A stretch of DNA of 64,000 nt, taken from Chrysoperla carnea. Its lineage: Eukaryota > Arthropoda > Insecta > Neuroptera > Chrysopidae. Shown piece by piece: positions 23,177 to 36,096 of this stretch; position 1 is the first letter of the stretch, and every line of letters starts with the position of its first letter. The translations under genes and the position numbers were made by a program. The notes beneath the pieces are model-generated. The model was not told where the DNA came from and did not search any database. It was given only the letters and a program-made list of their open reading frames with translations. The stretch is from the NCBI RefSeq assembly GCF_905475395.1, contig NC_058337.1:82702368-82766367 (forward strand). Reading direction: 5' to 3'.

Positions 23177-26100
23177 ATGGACTTGCCAAAACCACCTCCT
23201 GGTAAGATTTTCAAAATAATAATTGCTTCATATTGTATATAATTTTGTAGGTTATATTATTTTTTCTCTATGTCTTGTGATTTTTTCAAAACGGATTTTT
23301 TTTATTATTTTTAGATACCGAACTTAGAAATATTATTGATAAGCTAGCTCAATTTGTGGCCCGTAATGGACCGGAATTTGAACATATGACCAAAACTAAA
23401 CAGAAAAACAATCCAAAATTTCAATTTTTATATGGTGGCGAATACTTTAATTATTACCAGTATAAAGTCACTACAGAACAAGCAAGTAAGTACATGCGAA
23501 CAATTTTGTAAATTGAATCATTAATTGTAAGATATTAATCAGGAAATGTTTTTGTAGTTTTGAAACAACAAGGTATATTATCTAAAAATAAATCACAAAA
23601 CGTTACACAAAATATGTCACCGGCATCAAATACTATTGCCATTTCACCATGGACGGGTGCAACAGTTTCAATTCCTGGTCCAGTAGCATCAACTCCAGGT
23701 CCTGTTAGTGGTGGTAGTATGTTGACTGTTGACCAAATTACGCAACAGCAGACTACACTTCAAGAGCAAATCCATCAAAGTGAACAAAATTTATCGGCTC
23801 AGTATAATGTAAATTTTTGTTATTTTTAGAGGGTTATACCTAGCGAGAATTCATATAATCACCCAGTTGTTAGACAAAGTTTTAAAGGAAATAAAATCTG
23901 AACACCGAATACGTTTTTGCGGTGTTTGCATTTTACATTTTTGAGGTAATTGCATTTTGATAAAATGCAATTTCATCTTCTATTGTCAATTTAAGTAAAG
24001 GGTGGCTATATTCGTACACAAGTGGATCCCTAACGAAAATCGTATTTATGATGAAAAAAAACTCATAAACTCAGATCGATTAAACCAAACTAACTCAACC
24101 TTAGACCCGCTGGATACAAGATTGTGTATGATGTGAATATACTCACCGTTAAATAAATACGGTGTGTTTAATATTTTGAGAATTACAACTTTGTCCTAGG
24201 TGTAACCCCTTCACTTATTTAAAATTTCCATATTTAATGATTAATTGGGTTATTAGGTTCTAATGCAACAACAACAAGCACAAATTGATGATACAGTTTG
24301 TCGAGCCGAAGCTGATGCATTAGAACGTTTAGCAAAAGATACTGAAATCGATTTAGAAGCATTGGATCAATTATTACGACCAATTATGGATTCATGTACT
24401 AAGGATAGTATTAGTAATGGTAAAGGATGGATTTTACAACATGGCACAACACCTGATAAATGTCAAGCAATTGCTGGTCGATTATTAAAAAAGTGAGTAC
24501 ACAAAATTAATAAAAAGAACGTAGAAAAGTATTTCTGGCATCTATTAAGAAAAATAAAAAAATTAACATATCAAAAATTAAATTTAAATTATTTTTAAAA
24601 TTATCAAACAATTTCTTTTAAAAAATTAAGTAAACAGTTGTTTTTTATCAAGTTATATTATATGTTTTTTAGAATAAAATTATCGATAAAAGGCTAAAAT
24701 AAATTACTATAATTAACCTTTTTTTCTGAAGACTTGGGGCGGAGGAGTATGAATTCATTTTATGACGTTAGAATCTAGATGTAAATCTATCAACATATTA
24801 AAAATGAATACATGCAAAAGTAATAAGTTGCTATATTTGTATTTAAATTATTAAATAAATTATCAAATGCATTCAATTAACTAAATCTTCCCCCCAAAAT
24901 CTTCAGAGCAATAGGCTAATTGTTCACAATCAAGTATTTAAATTTTATAATACTAAAAACAAAAGTATGTCATATGTCAAAATATTTTTAATATTTAACT
25001 TTTAAATATGACCATGTATAAGAATGATACATTCAAATATTTTGGTGAAAGTATAAATCTTCGTAGAACTAGACATGGTATGCTCTTTTGTAGGTAGGGT
25101 AGGAGTAGGATGGAAACATTTTCTAATTCTGTTGCACGGTACCCAGTCAGCGCCATATTGTTTATTTATTTATAGTGTAGGCGCTGAGTATGTTTTGTAT
25201 ACATTAACAGGTCCTAACGAACAAGTAGTGTATTGTATTTTGTATCGACGTATTTTGACCCGCTGAATGTGAATTGTCAGCTTGCTCAAAGCTCAAACTG
25301 GGGGTGGGGGGGGGGGGGGTAAGGGAATTTGTTATAAAGAAATAAATTGTTTATACGGTCATAGTTCCTAAGTTATTGAAAATTTAGTATACTCATATTA
25401 TTTTATTCAAACATGTAAAAGCAAATATTTCCTTTTTATTCGTCTTGATAGGACCAATAGAACCGGAGATATGATTAAAATTGTAAACAAAAATGATAAT
25501 GCATAAGATCGGCGCAAAGCGCTTGGTTTGAAACGGCCGAAGATTGCTAATTAACAATATTTTTGTACTTTAAGGTACTCATTTTATAGGTATGAGTATA
25601 TTTTAATGTTATGCACATAATAATACGTTTTATGAAAAAGGAACGAAACTAGCACGATTGTAAGTATTAAGTTTCATCATTTGGCCGGCCCATTATTAGT
25701 TTCTAAGTCGATAGCGAGCCCTAAGCGAAAGAAAATCCCACATAATTATATATGAGAAAATTGAAAATTTGTTCTAGTTTAAGAATCTTTTTGTATGCAC
25801 TCAGCACCTTCGCTATTCCATTTGAGCTGTCAAATTGGTCAATGTTTTGTTTACATATTAAAAATTGAAAAAATCTGAGGCGGAAAAAGTTCATCAACCA
25901 TTAATTATTTATTCATTGCCAGGAACTATTTTTCTCACAAGGATTGTTTACACAAACGTATTCATTTTTTTTACAACATTTGAATCAGGAAGCGGGAAAA
26001 AGCTAAAGTGGCGTCGACTGGGCACATGCACCTACAGAACCAAAACTCGTCCTACATCGAGCATACCTTGTCTAATTCTACCAAGGTGTAAATAATAGGT

Positions 26101-29100
26101 TGATATTGTATACAGATTATTAATATTCAGGTGAAATACAAAATTTATTAATAGTTATTATAATTAAACACAATAAGTTCAAAAGTGTAAAACACTTATC
26201 ATTCTAATACACCTGTAGCTACTGAAAGGATAAAATTAAAGTGTTATTGTCCCCACATGAGGTAGCACCATATGACTTGACATTTGGAAAATAGAAAGAA
26301 GAAAAAAAAAAGTAAAATTTCGAATCAGTGGAAGTATAATTTTAGTAATTAAATTATTTGATAAATATAGAATCTTTAAAATTTTGAGTACGAAATTGGC
26401 CTTCATATTGAATATTCAACTCATTATAATGGAGTTATATACTCTGTAATTTACTGGAATTTAGAATTTATATTAGAATTGACTAATACCTTTTTTGACT
26501 AGAGTCCTAATAAATTGTCCTATTTAAATGAATCGAAAATCACTCGGATTTAAAAGAAATTCATTTTTCGATTAAAAATTTAGAATATAATTGAATAGGA
26601 AATTAAATCACTTCGATGGAAATTTTTTGCTAGATGGCAAATTATAAATTTGAAAATATAACTTTAAAATCTACGAGGCACTGACACTTAAACTTTCTTT
26701 AAATACTCCAAGTATGTACCTTCTTGATAAAAAAAAAAGAAGATTGAAATAAGCTTAAAAGTTAAAATACTGAATTTTATTTTGAATTTTTTTTCAATTC
26801 CCTCAAAAAGTATCAATTTTCTTTATGGTTGTACAACTTTGTATACAAATTTTATTAATAACCAAAAGATGTTGATTGCATACGAAATTTAGCACACAAA
26901 CAAAAATAATAAGTTGAAAAATTGATTAATGTTGACAACAAATTATATTCGTTATTGAGTTGAAAAATTTGTACATTCACTTACAGCATATATGATCAAG
27001 TTAGTAAGACGCTTGGAATGAATCCAAGAGACCCGAGTTATTACTGCGTTATAGGTGCATTCTCTCAGGATTCTACATTTTATTTAGCTGGCTTCAATAG
27101 CTTCAACTATACTCAAAGTCAGATCACAGTTTTTTGTTTGTTTAATATTTCTTTTTTTCCGCTATGATTATTTCCAAAAATGCCATTTCTCTTCGATTAA
27201 AGTAACTCGTGTTTTTAACTGTAGAAAATTTGTAAAACTTTTTCTTTTTTTTTTTTAAATTTTAGAGTAAACCATGAAACAACAACTTTTCTTCAAAAAC
27301 TACACGTAATTTATCTGGTCAACGATGTTTTACACCATTGGTAAGTAATCTTCAATATAAAAGATCCTTCCATGAATTGGGTTTCTTTCAACAGCTTTCA
27401 CAATCTTAGTTTGTTAGCCATCATGGTCGATTGACTGACGTGATTTTTATCTGTTCATAGAAACTGTTGGAAAATAATGAAGTTAGAATGTAAAACTTTA
27501 AATTATTATAATAAATTTAATGTTTCTATATTTCCAGTGCTAGAAAACATGCAGATGATTTAAAAAAAGCATTAGAAGACGTTGTTGTACCAATGTTTTG
27601 CAATGCTAATATTGGTGTAACAAATGAACAAAAAAATAAACTTGATAAACTATTGAGTTTATGGGAATCAAAAGCAAATTATTTCTCAGCAGAAACAGTG
27701 GAAAAGTTACATAAACCGGTAGAAAGTTTTCAAGAATATCAAGCATCGTTAATTGCAAAACACGCAACACCAATTGCAACGCTTACACAAAATACAAAAA
27801 ATACATTCGATGGGTAGGTAAAAAAATAAACCTATGTTGAATATTTAGCTTGTGAAACCGATGTGTGTGAATTTAAATTTAATTTAGAAAGCTTCATTTT
27901 CTTGAATATCTTCCTCTTGAACTCTTCAGTTTCTTTATCCACAAAGCTTATAACTATCTAATTTCTTGAAACAGCTCCTGTAATATCCTTTGAGTCTAGA
28001 ATCTTTTCTACGGAATTGTCTAGAAGTAGAAGTAGTAGGGTCAAACCTGATTAATAAGGCTTTCTAGGTCTTTTTCCAGAAATATTCCAGAATTATACGG
28101 GTTACCAATAAGGATTTAAAGAATTTAATTCTATTTTTTTTTTTTGCTTTTGCTGTAAAGCTTCTATTAGACGAAGCATAAGTACAGTCGTGATTTCAAC
28201 TGCATGCGGTCGAAATATTCGACAATAATGTGCAGAATTGCATATATTTTTCGACTCAGTTGTAAATTTTAAAAAGCTCACGAAAAAGAATAATAGCAAT
28301 GAAAATTCATAAAAAAAAATTTGTTTTTGACAGGTATCAAGCACAGCATAACGCATTCGTTGCACATGCGGCACAACAAATTCAAGTTCTCGAACAACAA
28401 AAACAAACCGTTATTGAAAAACAACAGCAGCAACAAAAACAAAATACATTTCAGCCACCCGCAAATTTTCAACAAAATAATCAAATGCCATTAACATTTA
28501 CTCAACCACCTCCCGGAACACAATACAATCAACAACAATCGGCTGCGTTTATGTCTGATGATGCTGGTAATTCTAATCAAAGTAATTTATCAAATTCTAG
28601 TCCAGGACATCATCCACCAACATCGGATACATCACAACTTGATTTCATTAGTCAATCATCAAATCCACCTGCACCATCGGCAGGTGGATCCTGCACTGCA
28701 AACAATAATAATACTAATAATAATGGCGCTTCAATGGACAATAGTAGTTTTAATCAAAGTAATTTAAATATTCCAGGTGCAAATCCTATAAATCCTAATA
28801 TACCATCATTAACAAGTATTAATCCTAATGTTATTGTACAAAATATGCCACCAATTAATGATATACCACCCCCTGGAGCATTTTCACAACCACCACCAAG
28901 ATTTTTTGATGCCGCTCCTCCTCCACCCGCAGCCATTTTCCCAGATTTTTCAAAACCGCCACCCGGATTCCCTGTACCTGCATTTGCACCACCGCCCGTG
29001 GTTGAAGAAATATTTCCATCGATACCGTATTATGATTTGCCAGCTGGTTTAATGGTTCCGCTATTAAAGGTAAGTCGTGGCAAATGTAATTTTTTATTGT

Positions 29101-30881
29101 TAGTTTGTTTGTTAAGCTTCCACGCAAAAATTATTGAATGGGTTTGAATGACACTTTACAATAAAATATGGCTCATACATCAGAATAATACAGCTATAAT
29201 TTATAAAGATATATTAAAACTGCACCATCTATGAACATCATTTTAAATCTAAATTAAAGATTTCTGTAAAAATGGTGAAAGAGATACAATTTATGGCCAT
29301 CTATTCTGATATACTTAATCAATTTGAATCAAAATGACTATGCTGCTAAGTTCAACACTTAAATTCTGGAAATCCTTAGATTTTATTGCATACTATTTTC
29401 ATAGTATAATTAATTATGAAAGAGGTTTTACCAAAAAATTATGTTTGAGGTGGTGTGATCAAAAATACGAGATGATACAAGTAAAAATTTGAAAAAATCA
29501 TACCAAAATCTTTATAAACTTACTATTTACTTGAAAAATAGCAAATGTGTCCATTTTCTAGTTGGAAGATTCATCATACAAGCCACTAAATCCCGGTGCA
29601 ATTCGATTGCCGCCACCAGCACCACCAAGTGATCGATTATTAGCCGCCGTCGAAGCATTTTATGGACCGCCATCTCATGAACGACCACGTGATAGTGATG
29701 GGTGGGAGAAATTAGGTTTATATGAATACTATAAGGCGAAAAATGCGGCGAAAAAAATGAAAGATGATGCAATTGCAGCAGGCATACGACCAAAATCAAG
29801 AAGTCCTAGTCCAATTGTGATTAAACGACCAGAAAAAGATGATTCAAAACGACGAAGATACAGTTCTAAATCACCATCACCCCGAAGTCCGATTAGACGT
29901 CGTAGTGGAAGTCGTAGTCGCCGAGAACGTTCATCTCGTCGTTCTAGACGTTCACGATCAAGGTCACGTACACGGTCACCACCATCACGGCGTGATCGAT
30001 CAATATCACCGCCATCGATGATGTTTATGTAAGTTTTTCATTATTGATTTGTACACATTGTAGAGTGACATATATTCGGGCTTCGTAACTTCGTAGGAAT
30101 TTGTTACTTATTGAACTAGAAATTTGTAAAACTGTAAATAGTAACAGCGAGAGCTAAGCGTACCAAGATTATGCGTTAAATATATTATGTAAAAACATTC
30201 ACACACATGCATGCACAAACAAAACGTATACATTGAAAAGCTAGTTACAATAAAATAATATCAAAAAATATTGTAATAGGCTAGTTCACACCATTAACCC
30301 TTGATATACTTTATAAGCTGCCAAAACGTAACGTTTGAAATGTAATAAATTTCAAGCGCGTCAACATAATGGTCCACTCACTTTATTTTTTTCGACATGT
30401 TGCACATCTCGGATTTTAATAATACTTGGCATGCTGTTAGAAAAAATATAGACAATTATTTGAATTATTATATATTTCAAAGTGGTAACACGATTAGATC
30501 TAATCGTCTCTGGACACTATTTTTTAGATAACTAAATAACTAAGCATTCAATTCCAAACTTAATAACTAGGTATGTTTATTCAATAAAATTTCTCTTACA
30601 GGCCGAATAGCTTACGAAACGAGGATAAACTTGATGAAAGTAACAAAGGACATCAATTATTGAAGAAAATGGGATGGGGTGGATCTGGGCTTGGTGCAAA
30701 AGGTCAGGGTATTGAAGCACCTATATCTGGGGGTGAAATCCGTGATCGACAAGACATGTACAAAGGTGTTGGTATTAGTTTAAATGATCCTTATGAGAGT
30801 TTTAGAAAACATAAAGGTGCTGCTTTTATTACACGAATGAAAGAGCGTGCAGAAGAAAGAGCCGCCGGTGAACGATGTTAA
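23177..30881 (+). CDS. CHERP: CHERP-like SURP/CID/SR/G-patch splicing factor (nine coding exons)
   Basis: CDS is join(23177..23201, 23315..23485, 23558..23808, 24257..24492, 27266..27340, 27538..27813, 28334..29069, 29562..30028, 30602..30881): 2,517 bases, 838 residues. All introns are GT-AG and every phase closes. CHERP is a nuclear U2 snRNP-associated protein that affects alternative splicing; the vertebrate name reflects a reported effect on ER calcium. Domains: SURP at about 10-62 (ELRNIIDKLAQFVARNGPEF); CID, an RNA polymerase II CTD-interacting domain, at about 150-310 (LHVIYLVNDVLHHC across exons 5-6); a Gln-rich helix at about 345-390; an Asn/Pro/Gln-rich region to about 570; the CHERP-specific block PYYDLPAGL then RLPPPAPPSDRLLAAVEAFY at about 575-630; an Arg/Ser tract at about 670-735; and a C-terminal G-patch (KKMGWGGSGLGAKGQG) at about 765-805. 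Order and length match the family. The first exon codes only eight full residues before a 113-base intron. Identity is firm; the exon 4/5 junction is the least certain boundary, as two AGs lie 2 bases apart. Confidence 0.95.
24493..27265 (+). other. CHERP intron 4, the longest intron (2.8 kb)
   Basis: It separates the first half of the CID from its core. It contains a G-run at 25300-25319 (5 G, one T, 14 G) and a somewhat more GC-rich patch at 25040-25270 and 25680-25745. No exon with good splice sites and no known element was found. Introns 3 (23809-24256), 6 (27814-28333), 7 (29070-29561) and 8 (30029-30601) are also over 300 bases and show only AT-rich sequence. Confidence 0.7.
25300..25319 (+). 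repeat. G-run in CHERP intron 4
   Basis: Five G, one T, fourteen G on the CHERP sense strand. Confidence 0.9.
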
Positions 30882-31021
30882 TATAAATATTAAGTATACG
30901 GCATATATTTTTTTGTATGTTTCCTCTTTCTTTAATCCCGTAAATTTCTCCCTCGCTTTGGTTCTGAAGCGAACAATCGTAATTCTTAAGTGTGTTTATT
31001 GTATTTTTAAGTGACTTTGTA

Positions 31022-31027
31022 AATAAA
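31022..31027 (+). terminator. Polyadenylation signal of CHERP
   Basis: AATAAA about 140 bases after the CHERP stop at 30879-30881, the first such signal downstream, giving a short 3' UTR. Confidence 0.6.
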
Positions 31028-31028
31028 G

Positions 31029-33086
31029 AAAAATGAAAACTACCATTAATTAATTTATTTTTAAAACGACTAAAGTTTTTGAAGCCTAGGAATGATGTAT
31101 ATAGACCACAAGCCCATGCTAAAAATTTTCGGGTGAAATGACCCACAAGAAATCATGTTGAAAAAGATGCTCCTACATGTAAAAGTAAGTTTAATTTGTA
31201 TATATGTTTTTGAATGTATATTTTTAGAAACGAATTTTGTCATATCCCTATATTTTTTTTGAAAAAAAATTGTCTTTGATTTGATTAAGCTCAGACAAAA
31301 AAAAAAAAAATTCTGCCCTGAAAAGATGCAAAGGGGATGCACTTCAAGTGTCTTTAGATCAAACATTTTCTAAATGTTATTTGAACATAAGCAAAAAAAT
31401 TAAAAATTATTTTTGGATTTTGACTAATTTTTAATCAAAAAGTGATCTATAAGTTTTTGCCCTACGCTTAGTTTTTGAGATAAAAGTCACGAAGTGTCCA
31501 AAGAGAAAAACGTATATACCTAAAAATAAGCATTTTTTCACGTTGCAATCAGCAATGAGCTGTGTATTTTGATTTTAACACTAAAATTTCGTTAGCGCAG
31601 AATTAGTTAGAAGGTGTTATTAATTAAGTGGGAATTGCAGTTACAATTTCATTATTTTTTTGTTGCAATTAAGTTGCAATTAAAATTACATTTTAGAAAT
31701 GGAAATTGCAGCAAATATATATAATACAGATATAGAAAAGTATGGTTGATGGGAGTTGATAAAGTTGCGAGTGGTATTAAAATTTTGAAATACATTACAT
31801 CTGCCTTTAGCCATATTTTACATTTTCCAAAAATCAATCGTTTTCCCGAAATTTCATGAAAGAAGTTTTTTGAAATTTTCATTAAAGAATTAAGTATATT
31901 TAGAGTGAAACTAAAACTTTCGAATTTTTACTAGTTGGAAAAAGAAAAAAATTATACAGAAAATGCTAAAAATTCGAATTATGAACTAGCCTTAGTTTAG
32001 TGAACGCCTCTTATTGTCACTCGCAGCGCCCACTAATTTCACATTTTTTAACAGATCTTCCAAAATTTTCGTTGAACTTCATTCCTAAAGGGGGTTTCAC
32101 GACCGCACTCTTTTGTATTTTAAACAAAATTATGGAGGTGAAGAGCGATTATGACTGGACACCATCACTAGAGGTGCTGAAACTCGTATATTCTTTTTTA
32201 ACATTGGTAGTAATGGAAGCTTTTTCCACCCTTCTTATACTCTTTGCTTTCACCCATTATTAGAAAGAACCTGTGCGGCAAGGCAAAAAATGCTTAAAAA
32301 GTTCGTAGGAAAGTAGGCTTTCATTTGAAATAAGGAAGTTTCGAGAAAAAAAACAATCCACATTAAATTATTTTTTATTGAAAAAGTGTGCTTTTATTAA
32401 CTATAGCTTCAACTGAAAAAATGTAATTTTAATATTAACAAAACTAGCTTAGATGTAGGTATTACGATCGTCTCACATAGCACCCGGTATAATTGTAAAA
32501 TTAATAAACATAAACCTAATTAACTATTATATTTATTTATTTATTAAAAAATAGAGAATGTTCACGATGCGAAACGATGGTTTGAATATTTGAAAAACGT
32601 GGCATGCAATATGACAAATTTATTAAAACATGCCCCAATCCACGTGCGTATCGGTGAGAGTGAGTTTATTTATTATTGTTCAAGAACACAAACATACTAA
32701 ATAAATTGATATATTCAAGTATAAAACAATAGGAACACCACCAACTGTGTTCGGTGATTGGAGTTCTATTTTTGTATGAAATATGTGGGTTGAATTATTG
32801 GTATTATGTTTACATTAATTATTATTAGCTCCTGTTTATGAATAATGTTTTATGTAAGATTAGGTTTCTTTTTGAAATATTCAATAAATAGCTTACAGGA
32901 ATACATAAACTATAATTTAATTGCCTTTATAGAAATAAAAGTAACATTTTTAACACTATAAAAAATAATACTTGTTTATTAAAAAATATAGACAATATTA
33001 TTACATAAATCACAAAACCTTTGTGTAGAAACTCATGCGATTTAGAATATTTTTAAACTAAAAAAAAAAGATCTTATACAGATTAC
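31029..33086. other. Stretch downstream of CHERP
   Basis: No gene supported. Frames at 31070-31366 and 32000-32263 lack motifs and splice context. Confidence 0.55.
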
Positions 33087-33602
33087 TACGGAAGCCTGAA
33101 TGGCTCACTGTCAATTTATGAGAAAGTGGCGCTACACTAGCTTATTTTTTAAATGTGTACTACCTACAAGTATTAAACTAACTTTTAAAAAAGTCACTAG
33201 TTCACTTTCAACAAGTGCACTTGTGACTTGTGACATTATGGAAACGAACCTTTTTGAAGATGTCAAACGGTGATGATTAGCCTTTAATTAGCCACTATCG
33301 AAACTGTCTGGAATTATTAATAATTACATGTCCGGATTTAATAATAATATGATAATGTTTATAATGTTTCTTACGTAAACTGTTAAAAAAATGTTAGTTA
33401 AAAATTTTCTTTAGTATTATTTAAAAAATAGAATGCCTTAATTGTTGATGTTTTTATTTTGTATCTACACATTTCTAATTTCTAACCTTTATAAGTATTA
33501 TTAAGTGATTATTATGACGTTTAATTAGAAATTTGCACATAAAAAATAAGCTAGTGTAGCCACTTTCTCATCAATTGACAGCGAGCTATTCAGGCTTCCG
33601 TA
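33087..33602. mobile_element. 516 bp foldback element with target duplication
   Basis: Ends TACGGAAGCCTGAA and TTCAGGCTTCCGTA; arms of about 70 bp share GAGAAAGTGG and ACACTAGCTTATTTTTT. AGATTAC flanks both sides (33080-33086 and 33603-33609; AGATTACT if the element starts at A). A piece of its interior recurs at 61865-61986. Confidence 0.9.
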
Positions 33603-33663
33603 AGATTACTGTATGCTCTTTGTCGCCCGAACAAAAATTAATTTAATTACTGGTTGTGATGGG

Positions 33664-33780
33664 CTGGTATAGTACATGGTATATGCACGAAGGAGGTGCA
33701 GTGAGCCTCTTAAAATAATTGAAGAGCTGATAAATGAGATTACGGGAAAGGTGGCAAAACACATATTATCCGGTCAAACT
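33664..33780 (+). repeat. Fragment of the repeat found at 43.87 kb
   Basis: It shares GAAGGAGGTGCA, GAGCTGATAAATGA and AAAGGTGGYAAAACACATAT in order with 43886-43970, the part that precedes a LINE-like tail there. Confidence 0.7.
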
Positions 33781-34564
33781 TAGTAAGAGAATATCAGTAA
33801 AGGTACAAAAATTTGGTAGGATTGTTCTAAACACGATCATAAATGAAATCTAAAAAGTCCTCATTTATCCGACTCGTGAAAAAAATTTACGGGGTGTCAA
33901 AGTCACAAAAACGGGTTTTTCCTGATTTTCAGCAAAACGGTAAGTTTTATCATAAAATTAGCTCAGACGAAAATTGTAGATCAAATAATTAAATTTAAAA
34001 TTGTCTCAATACTTTTTTTCCTAAGAGCCACCGTTTCTGAGATATAACGATTCAAAAAGTTTTAAGAGTTGCAATTTTTATATGAAGTTAGAATCAATTT
34101 TGGAAATTTTAGAGGGGGAAGGGTCAATATGTTATTTTTTTTATCTCTGAAGAAATTCGCTTGGCTTACGCAACTACTGCGCTACGAATTTTTGTGTGTC
34201 ATTTGAATCGACCACTCCAACATTTATTCAATAATGTTCTCCATCCATAACTGATATATTGCTTCTACTTTGATAGCAACAACTTCCAAAAACAATTGCA
34301 TAACTTTCATAAAATCGGACAAAAATAATAAAAATATTTCAAAAAAACACAACTCCTTGTATACATTGGATTTTTAATTATATTTTATAAAAAATTTATT
34401 TTTAATGTTATCACCAAGAAAATTATTTTATTGTTTTGTGTTAGGCTAGGTTCAGGTTCTTCATAGGAATAAAAACTATGCTAATAGTATCTATCTAACA
34501 GTAGTAGAAGTATGCTAATAGTATCTGTTTGTATGTTTAATTATACGCTTAAAATAATTATTTA
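33781..34564. other. AT-rich intergenic stretch
   Basis: Nothing recognised. Confidence 0.6.
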
Positions 34565-34829
34565 TCGTTGGGTGCGTAGTCATGGTAGAAACAATCGCTC
34601 CTACGCTCTTAGTGGATAATTTTGGCGTTAAAGGGGATTGTTATGACTAATTTTTAATTCTTTACATGTTAATGGTAGTAAATGTCTTATTGAAAAATAA
34701 CAATTAAATTTTTAATGTAAACCATATATGCAATCCATAGATATGTCCATCTATACAATTATATTAATAAAGTAATGTATTGTTACCATATAGAAACGCC
34801 TCCAATAAAACTCATGCACGGTGCGAATA
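34565..34829 (-). repeat. Repeat family F3, copy 2 (inverted, internally shortened)
   Basis: Inverse of the ends of copy 1: it begins CGTTGGGTGCGTAGTCATGG and ends GCACGGTGCGAATA. The body is about 135 bp shorter than copy 1. Confidence 0.75.
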
Positions 34830-34911
34830 GACTTAAATTATACATAGGTTACTGATTATTTGAAAGAATAATTTGAAATTAAAAGTAAATACTATTTCTA
34901 TTATTGGTTTC

Positions 34912-35112
34912 TAGTATAACTTATTTTCTATAACTTTATTTATGATTTTATACTTATAGGGATACTTCAAATTTTGTGTTACAACTCAAAGAATTATTTA
35001 TATAGACCATAAATAATTCTTTGAGTTGTGACACAAAATTTAAAGTAACCCTATTAGTATAATAAATAAAAATATTTATCATAAATAAAGTTATAGAAAA
35101 TAAATTATACTA
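34912..35112. repeat. Long near-perfect hairpin
   Basis: Left arm 34912-35000, loop of about 9 bases, right arm 35010-35112. The inner arms pair almost without error (ACAACTCAAAGAATTATTTA against its complement). The right arm has one short AT-rich insertion. Transcribed from either strand it would fold on itself. Confidence 0.9.
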
Positions 35113-36096
35113 TATAATTAATCACTGAATACACTTATTTAGTGAATCAGAAACTTGCTGGTTTGGCCCCTGCGCTTATTGAATTGTTATCTAGAGCACT
35201 TTAATTTTACGAAAAATATATATTTCGTACTGCAGTTTTCTTATATCATAATAATTACGTATTAACCCTCAACGAAAGAAAATAATAAAATATTTAGTTT
35301 TATAGTATCCTCCAGTCACTAGCAAGAGTTCTGAGATAGTGAACTTTCAACTTTTGATAGTGAACTTTCTTTATCAATGGACTGTTATTTTTACAGCACA
35401 ACCTTCTTATGACTTTGTTGGAATTGATTTCTGGGAAAAATTAATGGGAAAAAACCTGGCAGCAAAAATCAAAATCCTAATATAGGTATACGGACTCCTT
35501 AATATATAAAGTATACGTAATTGATGAATCCATAATTAAAAATTTTCTAAATTTTAATCATAAATCAAAACCACTTCCTACTTAAAATTTTTTGTTAAAC
35601 CTCTTATCCTATTTAAAAACTATTTTTAAATTAATCTTTATAATAAATAACATATACAATATTATTACATATTATTTAAATCCTCTTATAATAATTATAT
35701 TAATTAATTATTGAATTATCAAGTCATTTTTTCAACGTTTAAAAGCATGTGAAAAAAAAAAAAACATTTAATTCAATTCACATGATTGATAACAATTTTT
35801 GAAATTTATTTACATTAATTAATTAATCATTATATTTAATGTAAATGTTTTTGATAAATAAAAAAAATAACTGATTGAAAATAATAATAAATTATTGATA
35901 AGATTCGATTGTTTTTTGAAGATTTCTGTAACTAATTCATTAATTTTTTGTATTGAGCCTAATACTTTTTGTCTGATATAATCATCCTAGATATTTATGA
36001 ATAATAAGAAATGAAATGTGTAAATCCTTTCTTAAAAACAAGTGACTTAAAAGTTTTCATAGCAGTGTTTCCAAGTCTGTTTTTCTATTACTATAA
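35113..36096. other. AT-rich intergenic stretch
   Basis: Nothing recognised. Confidence 0.6.

Noticed and set aside
28558..29127. Several open frames overlapping CHERP exon 7
   Set aside because: They are off-frame readings of the Asn/Pro/Gln-rich exon, whose true frame is fixed by intron phases on both sides.
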